Of a stretch of 64,000 nucleotides of DNA, positions 37,062 through 45,283 are shown in pieces. The DNA comes from Mycobacterium shimoidei. GTDB taxonomy: Bacteria; Actinomycetota; Actinomycetes; Mycobacteriales; Mycobacteriaceae. A program made the position numbers and the translations under genes. Every line of letters starts with the position of its first letter. Positions within the stretch are counted from its first letter, which is position 1. The notes beneath the pieces were generated by a model. That model searched no databases and was not told where the DNA came from. It saw only the letters and a list, made by a program, of their open reading frames with translations. The DNA lies in the NCBI GenBank assembly GCA_002101905.1, contig LQPU01000019.1, positions 26,199-90,198 of the forward strand, in the 5' to 3' direction.

Positions 37062-38558
37062 TCAGGCCGACGCGAGCACCGCCATTGCGGCGTTGTGTCC
37101 GCCGATGCCCGACACCGCTCCGCCGCGGCGAGCACCCGAGCCGCACAACAGGATTCGCTCATGCGCCGTGGCCACACCCCACCGCCGCGCGGGTGTGTCC
37201 AGCGGATCGTCGTCGTCGGCGAACGGCCAGGCCAGCCCGCCGTGAAAGATGTTCCCCCCGGTCATGGCCAGCGTGTCTTCCAGATCGGCAGTGGTGACGG
37301 TTTCGAGGCACGGTCGCCCGTTTGCATCGGCCAGCAATTGCTCCTGAATAGGTTCGCCCAGAACCGAATTCAACGAATTCAGCACCGCTTCGGTGAAATC
37401 CCCCCGCAGCCCGTGCGGCGTGTGCAGGCCGAACACCGTCAAAGCCTGCGCGCCGGACTCGCGCAGCGCGGGCGACAGGATGCTTGGATCGGTGAGCGAA
37501 TGGCAGTAGACCTCGCACGGCAGCGGGTCCGGAACACGTCCGGCCGCCGCCTGCGCATACGCCGAATCCAGTTGCGTCCAGGTCTCATTGACGTGCATCG
37601 TGCCGTTGAACGCCTGCTCGGGGGTCACCGACTCGTCGCGCAACCGCGGCAGCCGCCGCACCAGCATGTTCACCTTGACCTGCGCGCCCGGCGCCGCGGG
37701 CGGCTGCCCTTCACCGAGCAGCCCGGCCAGCACCGTCGGCGTCACACCGGCCAGCACGAACCTACCGCGGACCACGCACTCGTCGTCGCCGTGGCGGTAG
37801 CGCACCTCGCCGTCCGGATTCACCGCGTAAACCGCCGCGCCGGTGATGATTTCGGCGCCGTAACCGGATGCGGCCGATGCCAACGCGGTGGTCACCGCAC
37901 CCATGCCGCCGATCGGGACGAGCCAGTCGCCGGTACCGCCACCGAGCAGGTGATACAAGAAGCAGACGTTCTGCCGCAGCGACAGGTCGTCGAGGCGAGC
38001 GAAAGTGCCGATCAACGCATCGGTGGCAACCAGACCGCGCACCAAGTCGCTCTCGAGCGCGTCGGCGATGGCCAGCCCGATCGGCTCGACGACCATGGCG
38101 TGCCAGGCCGCGTCGTCGCCGACCAGTCGGCGTGCCGCCGTGCGGGTCGGCAGTGGCTCCAGCAAGGTCGGCCAGAGCCGCTCGGTCACCAGCCGGCACC
38201 GGCGGTGGAACGCGCGCAGGTCGGCGGGGGCATCTCCGATCAACAGCCCGGCGCGGCCCGGGTCAGGGGTGTACGAGGAGTACCGGCGGCGGGCCAACCG
38301 CACTGGCGCACCCAGCTCCTCGACGATGCGCGCCGGCAGCAGGCTGACCAAGTAGGAAAATCGCGACAGGCGTGCCTCGACGCCCTCGAAGAGGTGCGCC
38401 GACACCGCAGCCCCGCCGACCTGGTCGAGCCGCTCCAGCAACCGCACGCGCAGCCCGGCCCGGGCCAGATATCCGGCCGCGACAAGGGCGTTGTGTCCGC
38501 CACCTACCACGACGACGTCGACGGCGTCGACACGGGCGGCCACGACTCCAGTGTGCAC
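37062..38558 (-). CDS. phytoene-desaturase-like FAD oxidoreductase (Rv0897c-type)
   Basis: 498-residue amine-oxidase/phytoene-desaturase-superfamily protein, orthologue of Rv0897c (535 aa). Rossmann FAD motif VVVVGGGHNALVAAGYLARAG with the following ERLDQVGGAA, and C-terminal FAD-binding ILLCGSGARRGGAVSGIGGHNAA. It may desaturate or isomerise a polyisoprenoid or carotenoid-like lipid; substrate unknown. Start at 38558 (MHTGVVAARVDAVDVVVVGG); a shorter start is possible. It ends at the long hairpin toward gltA2 and is divergent from arfA. Confidence 0.88.
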   Translation of the reverse strand: MHTGVVAARVDAVDVVVVGGGHNALVAAGYLARAGLRVRLLERLDQVGGAAVSAHLFEGVEARLSRFSYLVSLLPARIVEELGAPVRLARRRYSSYTPDPGRAGLLIGDAPADLRAFHRRCRLVTERLWPTLLEPLPTRTAARRLVGDDAAWHAMVVEPIGLAIADALESDLVRGLVATDALIGTFARLDDLSLRQNVCFLYHLLGGGTGDWLVPIGGMGAVTTALASAASGYGAEIITGAAVYAVNPDGEVRYRHGDDECVVRGRFVLAGVTPTVLAGLLGEGQPPAAPGAQVKVNMLVRRLPRLRDESVTPEQAFNGTMHVNETWTQLDSAYAQAAAGRVPDPLPCEVYCHSLTDPSILSPALRESGAQALTVFGLHTPHGLRGDFTEAVLNSLNSVLGEPIQEQLLADANGRPCLETVTTADLEDTLAMTGGNIFHGGLAWPFADDDDPLDTPARRWGVATAHERILLCGSGARRGGAVSGIGGHNAAMAVLASA

Positions 38559-38599
38559 GTCGTCGAGTTGCCCGGCGCCCTGGCCTAGGCTTTCCGCCC

Positions 38600-39112
38600 A
38601 TGGCCGTGTTCTACCGACGACGGTTCCGATGGCTGATCGGCCTGATGGTTACCCTGCTGCTGGGCGCAATCGGTTACGGCCTGCTGGATCGAACGCGGTC
38701 CCATGAGCCGACCGGTGCGGCACCCGCCGCGGCGACGATTTCGCCGATATCACTGGTGCCGGTCTCAATCACGCGCACCGGCAAGGAAATAACGCTGCAA
38801 GGTGAGTTTCCCGACGCCAAAGCCAGGGCGGCCCTGCTCGACGCGGTGGTCGAGTCGGTCGGGTCGACCGCCAACGTAGTTGACAACCTCGGCATCAACC
38901 CGGATGTCAACTCGCTCGACTTCTCCGATGCCGCACTGGTTTTCAACACCGCCGCGGCGATTCCCGACTTCCGGCTCTCGGCCGTCGGCGACACTGTCAC
39001 GCTGGCGGGCACCGCTGCGACAGCCGAGCAAGCGGACGCCGTCTTGCAAGCCGCCGAGGACACTTGGCCCGACCTGCACATCGACAACCGGATAACAGCC
39101 GGTGCTAGCTGA
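38600..39112 (+). CDS. arfA: ArfA/OmpATb-like protein reduced to anchor plus BON domain
   Basis: 170-residue protein at the position of Rv0899 (326 aa). Residues about 10-27 (WLIGLMVTLLLGAIGYGLL) form a membrane anchor. Residues about 50-165 are the BON-type domain (SISRTGKEITLQGEFPD-like start, SLDFSDAALVFNTAAAIPDF, TLAGTAATAEQADAVLQAAE, WPDLHIDNRITAG). It stops exactly where the C-terminal peptidoglycan-binding OmpA domain should begin. arfB and arfC are also missing, and prrB ends 14 nt later. The H37Rv operon supports ammonia secretion and acid adaptation; whether this form does so is unknown. It is divergent from the phytoene-desaturase-like gene. Confidence 0.85.
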   Translation: MAVFYRRRFRWLIGLMVTLLLGAIGYGLLDRTRSHEPTGAAPAAATISPISLVPVSITRTGKEITLQGEFPDAKARAALLDAVVESVGSTANVVDNLGINPDVNSLDFSDAALVFNTAAAIPDFRLSAVGDTVTLAGTAATAEQADAVLQAAEDTWPDLHIDNRITAGAS

Positions 39113-39125
39113 GCAGAAACTCGAC

Positions 39126-40466
39126 TCAGCTCGGCGCGGGCAGCCGCAGCACCAGCCGGGCGCCGCCCAGCGGGCTGTCCTCCAACGTAGCTGTGCCGCC
39201 GTGTAATTGGGCCTGCTGGGCCACCAATGCCAGGCCCAACCCCGAACCCGAATGCGAAGCCGTCGACCCGCGGGAGAACCGGTCGAACACCAGCTGGCGT
39301 TCGTGCTCGGGCACTCCGCTGCCGTTGTCGTCGATGGCGATCTCCACCCCGTCGCGCGAGCTGACCGCGGACAGCTGAACACGGGTGGCGCCACCGTGTT
39401 TGACGGCATTGGCGATCGCGTTGTCGACGGCCAGCCGCAACCCGGCGGGCATTCCGACGATGATGCAGGTCGGCGACGGCGCCAGCGACACCTCGAGGTT
39501 GGGGTACACCCGCATGGCGTCGTGCGCGGCGCGGTCGAGCAACTCGGTGATATCGACCGGAACATGGTCGTCGGAGGTCGACAGCTCACCTTGCGCCAGC
39601 CGCTCCAGCGCGCTCAGCGTGGCCTCGATGCGTGACTGGGTGCGGACCACGTCGTTGAGCACTTCTTTGCGCTGGTCGTCGGCCAACTCCAGCGTCGTCA
39701 GCACCTCGAGGTTGGTGCGCATCGCGGTGAGCGGGGTGCGCAGCTCGTGGGCGGACACCGAAGCGAAGTCGCGGGCCGAGGCGAGTGCCTCCTTGGTGCG
39801 TTCCTGCTCACTCCAGATACGCTGCAGCATCCCGCGCATCGCCTCGGCAATCTCCACGGCCTCGGTGGCACCGCGCACTTCGACCCGCGGTGCCTGATCG
39901 CCGGCGTCGATCGAGCGGGTCTGCTCCGCGAGTTGTTTGAACGGCCGTACCGCGAACGCGGCCAGCAGCCAGCTGAACACCGCCGCCGCGCCGATCGCGA
40001 ACCCACAGATCAAGATGACGCGACGATGCAAGTTGTTGGTCTCGGCGATCGCCTCGTCGTAGGTTGCTCCCACTTGCACCGTCGTCGGCTGTAGCGCCGG
40101 TATCTGGACCGTGCGCACCCGGTAGCGCACACCGTTGACATCGGTGTCGGCGTAGCCGGCCGGCAACTCGGGCAGCACGACCGGCGTGTTGGACGTGACT
40201 TGATCCCCCCTGCGCACGGTGATGACCGTGTTCTGGTAGTTGGGCGAGCGGGGGATCCCCTCGAGGCCGCGGGGCAGGAACGGAATCGCGAAACCCGCCG
40301 CTTCGTCGAGGCGGCGGTCAAGCCGCTCCTTGCTGTTGTTGGTGATGCCGAACCAGACGACGGTACCCACGATCAGTACCGGAATCGCCGCTCCGATCGC
40401 GGTGGCGACCACGACCCGCGCCCGCAGCGAGGGGGTGCGGCTCAAGATCCGGGACAACACGTTCAT
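39126..40466 (-). CDS. prrB: sensor histidine kinase PrrB
   Basis: 446-residue membrane kinase, orthologue of Rv0902c. TM1 is about residues 19-41, a periplasmic loop runs to about 150, and TM2 is about 151-172, followed by HAMP (RPFKQLAEQTRSIDAGD). The phosphoacceptor is H240 in SVSAHELRTPLTAM. The ATPase domain shows the N box LRLAVDNAIANAVKHG, the G1 box IDDNGSGVPEHE and the G2 box SGSGLGLALV. It phosphorylates PrrA, whose gene ends 10 nt upstream. Confidence 0.96.
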   Translation of the reverse strand: MNVLSRILSRTPSLRARVVVATAIGAAIPVLIVGTVVWFGITNNSKERLDRRLDEAAGFAIPFLPRGLEGIPRSPNYQNTVITVRRGDQVTSNTPVVLPELPAGYADTDVNGVRYRVRTVQIPALQPTTVQVGATYDEAIAETNNLHRRVILICGFAIGAAAVFSWLLAAFAVRPFKQLAEQTRSIDAGDQAPRVEVRGATEAVEIAEAMRGMLQRIWSEQERTKEALASARDFASVSAHELRTPLTAMRTNLEVLTTLELADDQRKEVLNDVVRTQSRIEATLSALERLAQGELSTSDDHVPVDITELLDRAAHDAMRVYPNLEVSLAPSPTCIIVGMPAGLRLAVDNAIANAVKHGGATRVQLSAVSSRDGVEIAIDDNGSGVPEHERQLVFDRFSRGSTASHSGSGLGLALVAQQAQLHGGTATLEDSPLGGARLVLRLPAPS

Positions 40467-40475
40467 GGGTCACCG

Positions 40476-41186
40476 TTACTGCACGCGCAGTACGAACCCC
40501 ACTCCACGAACGGTGTGCAGCAGCCGCGGGCCGCCGCCTGCTTCCAGCTTGCGTCGCAGGTAGCCGATGAACACGTCGACGACGTTGGTGTCTGCAGCGA
40601 AGTCGTATCCCCAGACCAGTTCCAGCAATTGCGCACGGGACAGCACCGCGGTCTTGTGCTCGGCCAGCACCGCGAGCAGGTCGAACTCTCGCTTGGTCAG
40701 GTCGACATCGACACCGTTGACCCGGGCCCGACGGCCCGGGATGTCGACCTCCAACGGCCCGACCGTGATGATTTCCGACGACGAGGTCGCAGTGGACCCG
40801 CGGCGGCGCAGCAGCGCCTTGACCCGCGCCACCAGCTCGGCCAGCACGAACGGTTTGACCAGGTAGTCGTCCGCGCCCGCCTCCAGGCCCATCACCCGGT
40901 CGTCGACCGAGCTGCGCGCCGAGAGCACACAGACCGGCACGTCGTTGTCCATGGCGCGCAGCGCGGTGACCACGCTGACGCCGTCCAGTACGGGCATGTT
41001 GATGTCGAGCACGATGGCATCCGGCCGAGTCTCGGTGGCACTGCGCAGCGCCTCAGCACCGTCGACTGCCGTCGACACCTCGAATCCGGACAGCCGTAGC
41101 CCGCGTTCCAGCGACGCGAGCACGTCGGAGTCGTCGTCGACCACCAATACCCGGGGTGAGGTCGCACTTGTGTCCATGCTGCCCAT
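40476..41186 (-). CDS. prrA: response regulator PrrA (OmpR family)
   Basis: 236-residue regulator, the same length as Rv0903c and nearly identical to it as recalled. Receiver domain: [16 protein letters not shown] with phosphoacceptor D61 in [13 protein letters not shown], and K-loop YLVKPF. The winged-helix DNA-binding domain includes [37 protein letters not shown] and [16 protein letters not shown] 41186 ([11 protein letters not shown]) is chosen over ATG 41177 to match the family length. It pairs with PrrB, an essential two-component system involved in nitrogen and hypoxia adaptation in mycobacteria. Confidence 0.96.
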   Translation of the reverse strand: MGSMDTSATSPRVLVVDDDSDVLASLERGLRLSGFEVSTAVDGAEALRSATETRPDAIVLDINMPVLDGVSVVTALRAMDNDVPVCVLSARSSVDDRVMGLEAGADDYLVKPFVLAELVARVKALLRRRGSTATSSSEIITVGPLEVDIPGRRARVNGVDVDLTKREFDLLAVLAEHKTAVLSRAQLLELVWGYDFAADTNVVDVFIGYLRRKLEAGGGPRLLHTVRGVGFVLRVQ

Positions 41187-41233
41187 CTTGCCTGATCCCG
41201 ATGAGCAGCTGTGGGAAGATGTGCCGCCCGTCG

Positions 41234-42493
41234 CTACCCTGGGCTGGCCGCGACGGCCGGACGAGCCGCGACGTATTCGCGTTCGCGGCGCAGCCTGGAC
41301 GCGCATGAAAGCCAGATGACCAGCGAGCCGAGCGACAGCGCGCCCAGCATCAGGAAAGCGGTTGGGAACCCGAGATGTTGGGCGACATATCCGCCCAATA
41401 GCGGGCTGAGCGCACCGCCGAGACCCTGAGCGGCCATGACGGCGCCCTGCCCGACGTTGACGTGGCCGGTGCCGTCGAGGATCCGGGCCACCAGGCCGGG
41501 CACCGCGACCGACAGCATGCCGGAGCCGACACCGTCGAGCACCTGGACCGGAATGACGCCCCAGGCGCTGATGACATGGGCGGCGATGACCGCACGGATG
41601 GGCAGTGCGCTGAACGCGATCAGGATGGCCAGCCAGTAGCCGCGGGTCTGGGCGATCCGCATGGCCACCAGCGCGGTGATGATCATGACGCCCTGGGCCA
41701 CCACGACGGTGCTGGCCACGGTGGTGAACGGGTTGGTGTGGGTGGCCACCACCGCCAGTCCGTACAGCGGCAGCATTGCCGCGTTACCCAGCCAAAACAG
41801 CATCACCGCGGCGGCCACCGCCAGCAGCGGCTTGCACTCGAGCAACACCCGGAACCGCTTGACCGGTGCCCCGGTCTCGGGCGGGGCCTCGCCCCGGGCG
41901 ACGTGGTGGTCGATGTGATCGGCGGGGATGGACAGTACCGAGCCGATGGTGACCGCTGCGAATCCGGCGGCCAGCCAGAAAACGGCGGGGTAACCGAAAA
42001 GCCAGCCCAGCAGTCCTGATAACGCGGCACCGACCATGTTGCCCGCGTGGTTGTAGGCCTGGTTACGGCCGTTCTGAGCGGTGAATCCGGCTTGGCCGAC
42101 GACTCCGAGCGTGATGCCGATAACCGCGGGGGCGATCGTCGCCCCGGAGATGCACATCACCGCCTGCGCGGCGGCGACGACCCAGAACTGCCGCGATGTG
42201 AGAATCACCGCCGACGCCGCCACTGCGGCGAGACCGACGATGATGACGCAGGCCCGTTTGCGGGTGGTGGCGTCGACCAGCGCACCGGCTGGGGCGACCG
42301 TGCACATGCCGACGATGGCGCCCAGGGTGATGACCGCGCCGATGGCACTGGTGCTGAAGCCGCGACCGGCCAGCAACACGCCCAGGAACGGGCCCATCCC
42401 GGCCTCCATGTCGGCCATGAAGAAGTTGACCGCGCTCAGCGCGGCCCGATCCCGGACCAGCGCGCCCGGCCTTGCGGTGTCCTTGCTCGTCAT
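41234..42493 (-). CDS. MFS transporter
   Basis: 419-residue major-facilitator permease with about 12 helices: [53 protein letters not shown] (motif-A-like cytosolic loop), [17 protein letters not shown] and, in the second half, [20 protein letters not shown]. Substrate unknown. It is inserted between prrA and accD3, which are adjacent in H37Rv by my recollection. accD3's stop is 15 nt upstream of its start, and prrA begins 47 nt beyond its end, so it may be co-transcribed with accD3. Confidence 0.87.
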   Translation of the reverse strand: MTSKDTARPGALVRDRAALSAVNFFMADMEAGMGPFLGVLLAGRGFSTSAIGAVITLGAIVGMCTVAPAGALVDATTRKRACVIIVGLAAVAASAVILTSRQFWVVAAAQAVMCISGATIAPAVIGITLGVVGQAGFTAQNGRNQAYNHAGNMVGAALSGLLGWLFGYPAVFWLAAGFAAVTIGSVLSIPADHIDHHVARGEAPPETGAPVKRFRVLLECKPLLAVAAAVMLFWLGNAAMLPLYGLAVVATHTNPFTTVASTVVVAQGVMIITALVAMRIAQTRGYWLAILIAFSALPIRAVIAAHVISAWGVIPVQVLDGVGSGMLSVAVPGLVARILDGTGHVNVGQGAVMAAQGLGGALSPLLGGYVAQHLGFPTAFLMLGALSLGSLVIWLSCASRLRREREYVAARPAVAASPG

Positions 42494-42508
42494 CGGTTGA
42501 ATGTTGAG

Positions 42509-43993
42509 TCATCGTCTCGGGCCGGGCAAGCCGATGCGCCGATAGCGGTCCAGGCGCGCGGCGAGCCGCTGATTGGCGGGTGTCGCCTGCAGCGAATGGA
42601 GCTCGCGAGCGATCGTTCGAGACATCCGTTTGGCGAATTCGATCGGCTCGTCGGCGGCATCGGGATGTTCCGGCACGACGACGTCGACGATTCCGGACGC
42701 GCGCAGGTCCCTGGACCGAATACCTTGCGATGCAGCCAGTTCCGCGGCGTGGTCGGTGTCGCGGAATATCAGTGCGCTGGCGCCCTCTGGCGGCAGCGGC
42801 GCCAGCCAGCCATGCAACGCCGCCAGCACCCGATCGGCGGGAACCATTGCCAGCGCGGGCCCGCCGCTGCCCTGCCCCAGCAGGATCGAGACCGTCGGGG
42901 TGTCGAGTGTGACGAGTTCGGCTAGGCAGCGTGCGATCTCGCCGGCGAGTCCTTCCTGCTCGGCCGCTTCGGACAGCGCCGGCCCCGCGGTGTCGATGAT
43001 GAGCGCCAGGGGGATACGCAAGCCGGCGGCCAGGGCCATGCCGCGCCGGGCTTCGCGCAGCGCGGCCGGGCCCACGACGCCGCCGAAGACGCGCTGCTGG
43101 CCCAACACCACCGCGGGCTGACCGCCGAAGCGCGCCAGCGCCAGCAGCATGCCTTTTGCTTCGCCCTGACCGGTACCCGACAACAAGACCCGCTCGGTGG
43201 CCCCGTGGCGCAGCAGGGTGCCGACCCCGGGCCGGTCCGGCCGTCGTGAGGCCAGCACCGAATCCCAAGCCGGCACATCGGGTATCGATTCGTCGGCGAT
43301 GGCCGGCGGCGGTACCCCGGGTGGATCCACCAGCACCTTCAGTGCCCGCTCCAGCGTGCGGCGCAGCCACCGCAGCGGAATGACACCGTCGATAACCCCG
43401 TGACGCTGCAGATTCTCGGCGACCTGGATGCCCGGCGGGAACGGCTCACCGTAGAGCTGCTCGTACACCCGGGGCCCCAGAAAACCGATCAGGGCGCCCG
43501 GCTCGGCGATGGTGACATGGCCCAGCGAACCCCAGGACGCGAAGACCCCGCCGGTGGTCGGGTGGCGCAGGTAAACCAGGTAGGGCAGGTGCGCCCGCTT
43601 GTGCAGTTCGACCGCCGCGCTGATCTTGACCATCTGCACGAAAGCGACCGTGCCTTCCTGCATTCGGGTGCCGCCGGAACTCGGCGAGGCCAGCAGCGGC
43701 AGCCGCTCTCGGGTCGCCCGTTCGATGGCCGTGGTGATCCGTTCGGCCGCGGCGACCCCGATCGAACCGGCCAGGAAGTCGAACTCGCAGGCGATCACGG
43801 CCACCCGTCGCCCGTGCACCCGACCTTCACCGGTGACGACCGACTCGCTGAGCCCGGTGGCGGCCCGGGCGGCGGTCAACTCCCGTGCGTACGCGTCCTT
43901 TGCCGGGACCGCGAGCGGCTCGGTGTCCCAGCTGACGAACGATCCCTTGTCGAGCACCGCATCCCGAAGTTCGTCGGCGCTGATCCGGCTCAC
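42509..43993 (-). CDS. accD3: acyl-CoA carboxylase carboxyltransferase AccD3 (fused beta/alpha)
   Basis: 494-residue carboxyltransferase, orthologue of Rv0904c (495 aa). The N-terminal half is AccD-like (ASPSSGGTRMQEGTVAF, YLRHPTTGGVFASWGSLGH, LIGFLGPRVYEQLYG), and the C-terminal half is AccA-like (FGGQPAVVLGQQRVFGG, IDTAGPALSEAAEQEG, ILLGQGSGGPALA). No zinc finger is present. It transfers CO2 from biotin to an acyl-CoA, probably acetyl-CoA, with a separate biotinylated subunit. It is divergent from the CIRCE-controlled operon. Confidence 0.94.
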   Translation of the reverse strand: MSRISADELRDAVLDKGSFVSWDTEPLAVPAKDAYARELTAARAATGLSESVVTGEGRVHGRRVAVIACEFDFLAGSIGVAAAERITTAIERATRERLPLLASPSSGGTRMQEGTVAFVQMVKISAAVELHKRAHLPYLVYLRHPTTGGVFASWGSLGHVTIAEPGALIGFLGPRVYEQLYGEPFPPGIQVAENLQRHGVIDGVIPLRWLRRTLERALKVLVDPPGVPPPAIADESIPDVPAWDSVLASRRPDRPGVGTLLRHGATERVLLSGTGQGEAKGMLLALARFGGQPAVVLGQQRVFGGVVGPAALREARRGMALAAGLRIPLALIIDTAGPALSEAAEQEGLAGEIARCLAELVTLDTPTVSILLGQGSGGPALAMVPADRVLAALHGWLAPLPPEGASALIFRDTDHAAELAASQGIRSRDLRASGIVDVVVPEHPDAADEPIEFAKRMSRTIARELHSLQATPANQRLAARLDRYRRIGLPGPRR

Positions 43994-44056
43994 CGCACGA
44001 GGGTAACCAGCCCGCCCGCGGTGCGACTTTGCAGAGCCGCCGCGAACGGACCATAA

Positions 44057-44083
44057 TTAGCACTCGTAGACCGAGAGTGCTAA
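44057..44083. promoter_or_regulatory. CIRCE element (HrcA operator)
   Basis: TTAGCACTC (44057-44065), a 9-nt spacer, and GAGTGCTAA (44075-44083): a perfect match to the CIRCE consensus bound by the heat-shock repressor HrcA. It lies in the 117-nt gap between accD3 (divergent) and the glycosyltransferase start at 44111. In mycobacteria CIRCE is established mainly at groES/groEL genes, none of which are nearby. Confidence 0.95.
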
Positions 44084-44110
44084 TGCGCGAGCTGAAGGGA
44101 GGGAAGGTCA

Positions 44111-45283
44111 TTGCGCGGCGCTGATTTCGTCTTCTGGTCCGACGGTCCCGATTCCGCGCACCCGCTGCGGATCGTCTTGGTGGCACCGCCGTATTTCGAT
44201 ATTCCACCGAAGGGTTACGGCGGCGTCGAGGCCGTCGTGGCCGACCTCGCCGACATGCTCGTCGCCCGTGGTCACAGCGTGACGGTGATCGGCGCCGGCG
44301 AGCCGGGCACCGCAGCCAAGTTCGTCCCGGTGTGGGATCGGACGCTGCCGGACCGGCTGGGCGAGCCCTATCCCGAGGTGATGCACGCGCTGAAGGTCCG
44401 CAGCGCTATCGCGCGAATCGCCGCGGGCGACGGTGTCGACATCGTGCACGACCACACCTTTGCCGGCGCGTTGAACACCCCGACCTATCGGGCACTGGAG
44501 GTGCCGACGGTGGTGACCGTGCACGGGCCCATCGACGACGACTTGCACCCGTACTACCGTGAACTCGGCCGCGACGCCGGTCTGGTCGCCATCAGCGACC
44601 GGCAGCGACAACTGGCGCCTGACCTGAATTGGATTGGCCGCGTGCACAATGCGCTGCGGATCGACGACTGGCCGTTTCAGGCCGACAAGGGCGACTATGC
44701 GCTGTTTTTGGGGCGGTTCGCGCCGTACAAGGGTGCCCACCTGGCCGTGCAGGCCGCGCACGAGGCGGGCATATCGCTCGTTTTGGCGGGCAAATGCAAC
44801 GAGCCCGCGGAGAAGCAGTACTTCGAGGACTGTGTGCGGCCGTTGCTTACCGACAGCGACCACGTGTTCGGCGAAGCGGATGCGGTCAGCAAGCGCAAAT
44901 TGTTGGCCGGCGCGCGTTGTCTGCTGTTCCCCGTGCAGTGGGAGGAGCCGTTCGGGATCGTGATGATCGAAGCGATGGCGTGCGGGACCCCGGTCGTCGC
45001 GCTGCGTGGCGGCGCGGTCGCCGAGGTGGTTGTCGACGGCACCACCGGTTTCGTGTGCGAGCAACCTGACGAACTGGCGGCCGCAATCGCGCGGACCGAC
45101 GCGATCGATCCGCACGTTTGCCGTCGGCATGTCGCAACACACTTCGAGGTGGCACAGTTAGGTTACGGATATGAGCAGATCTACCGGAAGGCGTTGCGCC
45201 ACCACCTGGTTCAGTCCGGTCCACCGGCGACGGCCGAACCGATCACACCTGTTCGCGAGCTGACTGACAAGGCGACCTCGTGA
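44111..45283 (+). CDS. GT4-family glycosyltransferase
   Basis: 390-residue GT-B glycosyltransferase. N-terminal domain: LRIVLVAPPYFDIPPKGYGG with the glycine-rich acceptor-side loop, and VDIVHDHTFAGAL. C-terminal donor-binding domain: ALFLGRFAPYKGAH and the GT4 E-x7-E-type motif EPFGIVMIEAMACGTPVVALRGG. The TTG start at 44111 follows GGGAGGGAAGG; no better start exists near the conserved N-terminus. It is probably involved in trehalose/glycogen-like or oligosaccharide synthesis given its partner, which starts 4 nt inside its stop. The CIRCE 28 nt upstream implies heat-shock control. Confidence 0.88.
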   Translation: MRGADFVFWSDGPDSAHPLRIVLVAPPYFDIPPKGYGGVEAVVADLADMLVARGHSVTVIGAGEPGTAAKFVPVWDRTLPDRLGEPYPEVMHALKVRSAIARIAAGDGVDIVHDHTFAGALNTPTYRALEVPTVVTVHGPIDDDLHPYYRELGRDAGLVAISDRQRQLAPDLNWIGRVHNALRIDDWPFQADKGDYALFLGRFAPYKGAHLAVQAAHEAGISLVLAGKCNEPAEKQYFEDCVRPLLTDSDHVFGEADAVSKRKLLAGARCLLFPVQWEEPFGIVMIEAMACGTPVVALRGGAVAEVVVDGTTGFVCEQPDELAAAIARTDAIDPHVCRRHVATHFEVAQLGYGYEQIYRKALRHHLVQSGPPATAEPITPVRELTDKATS

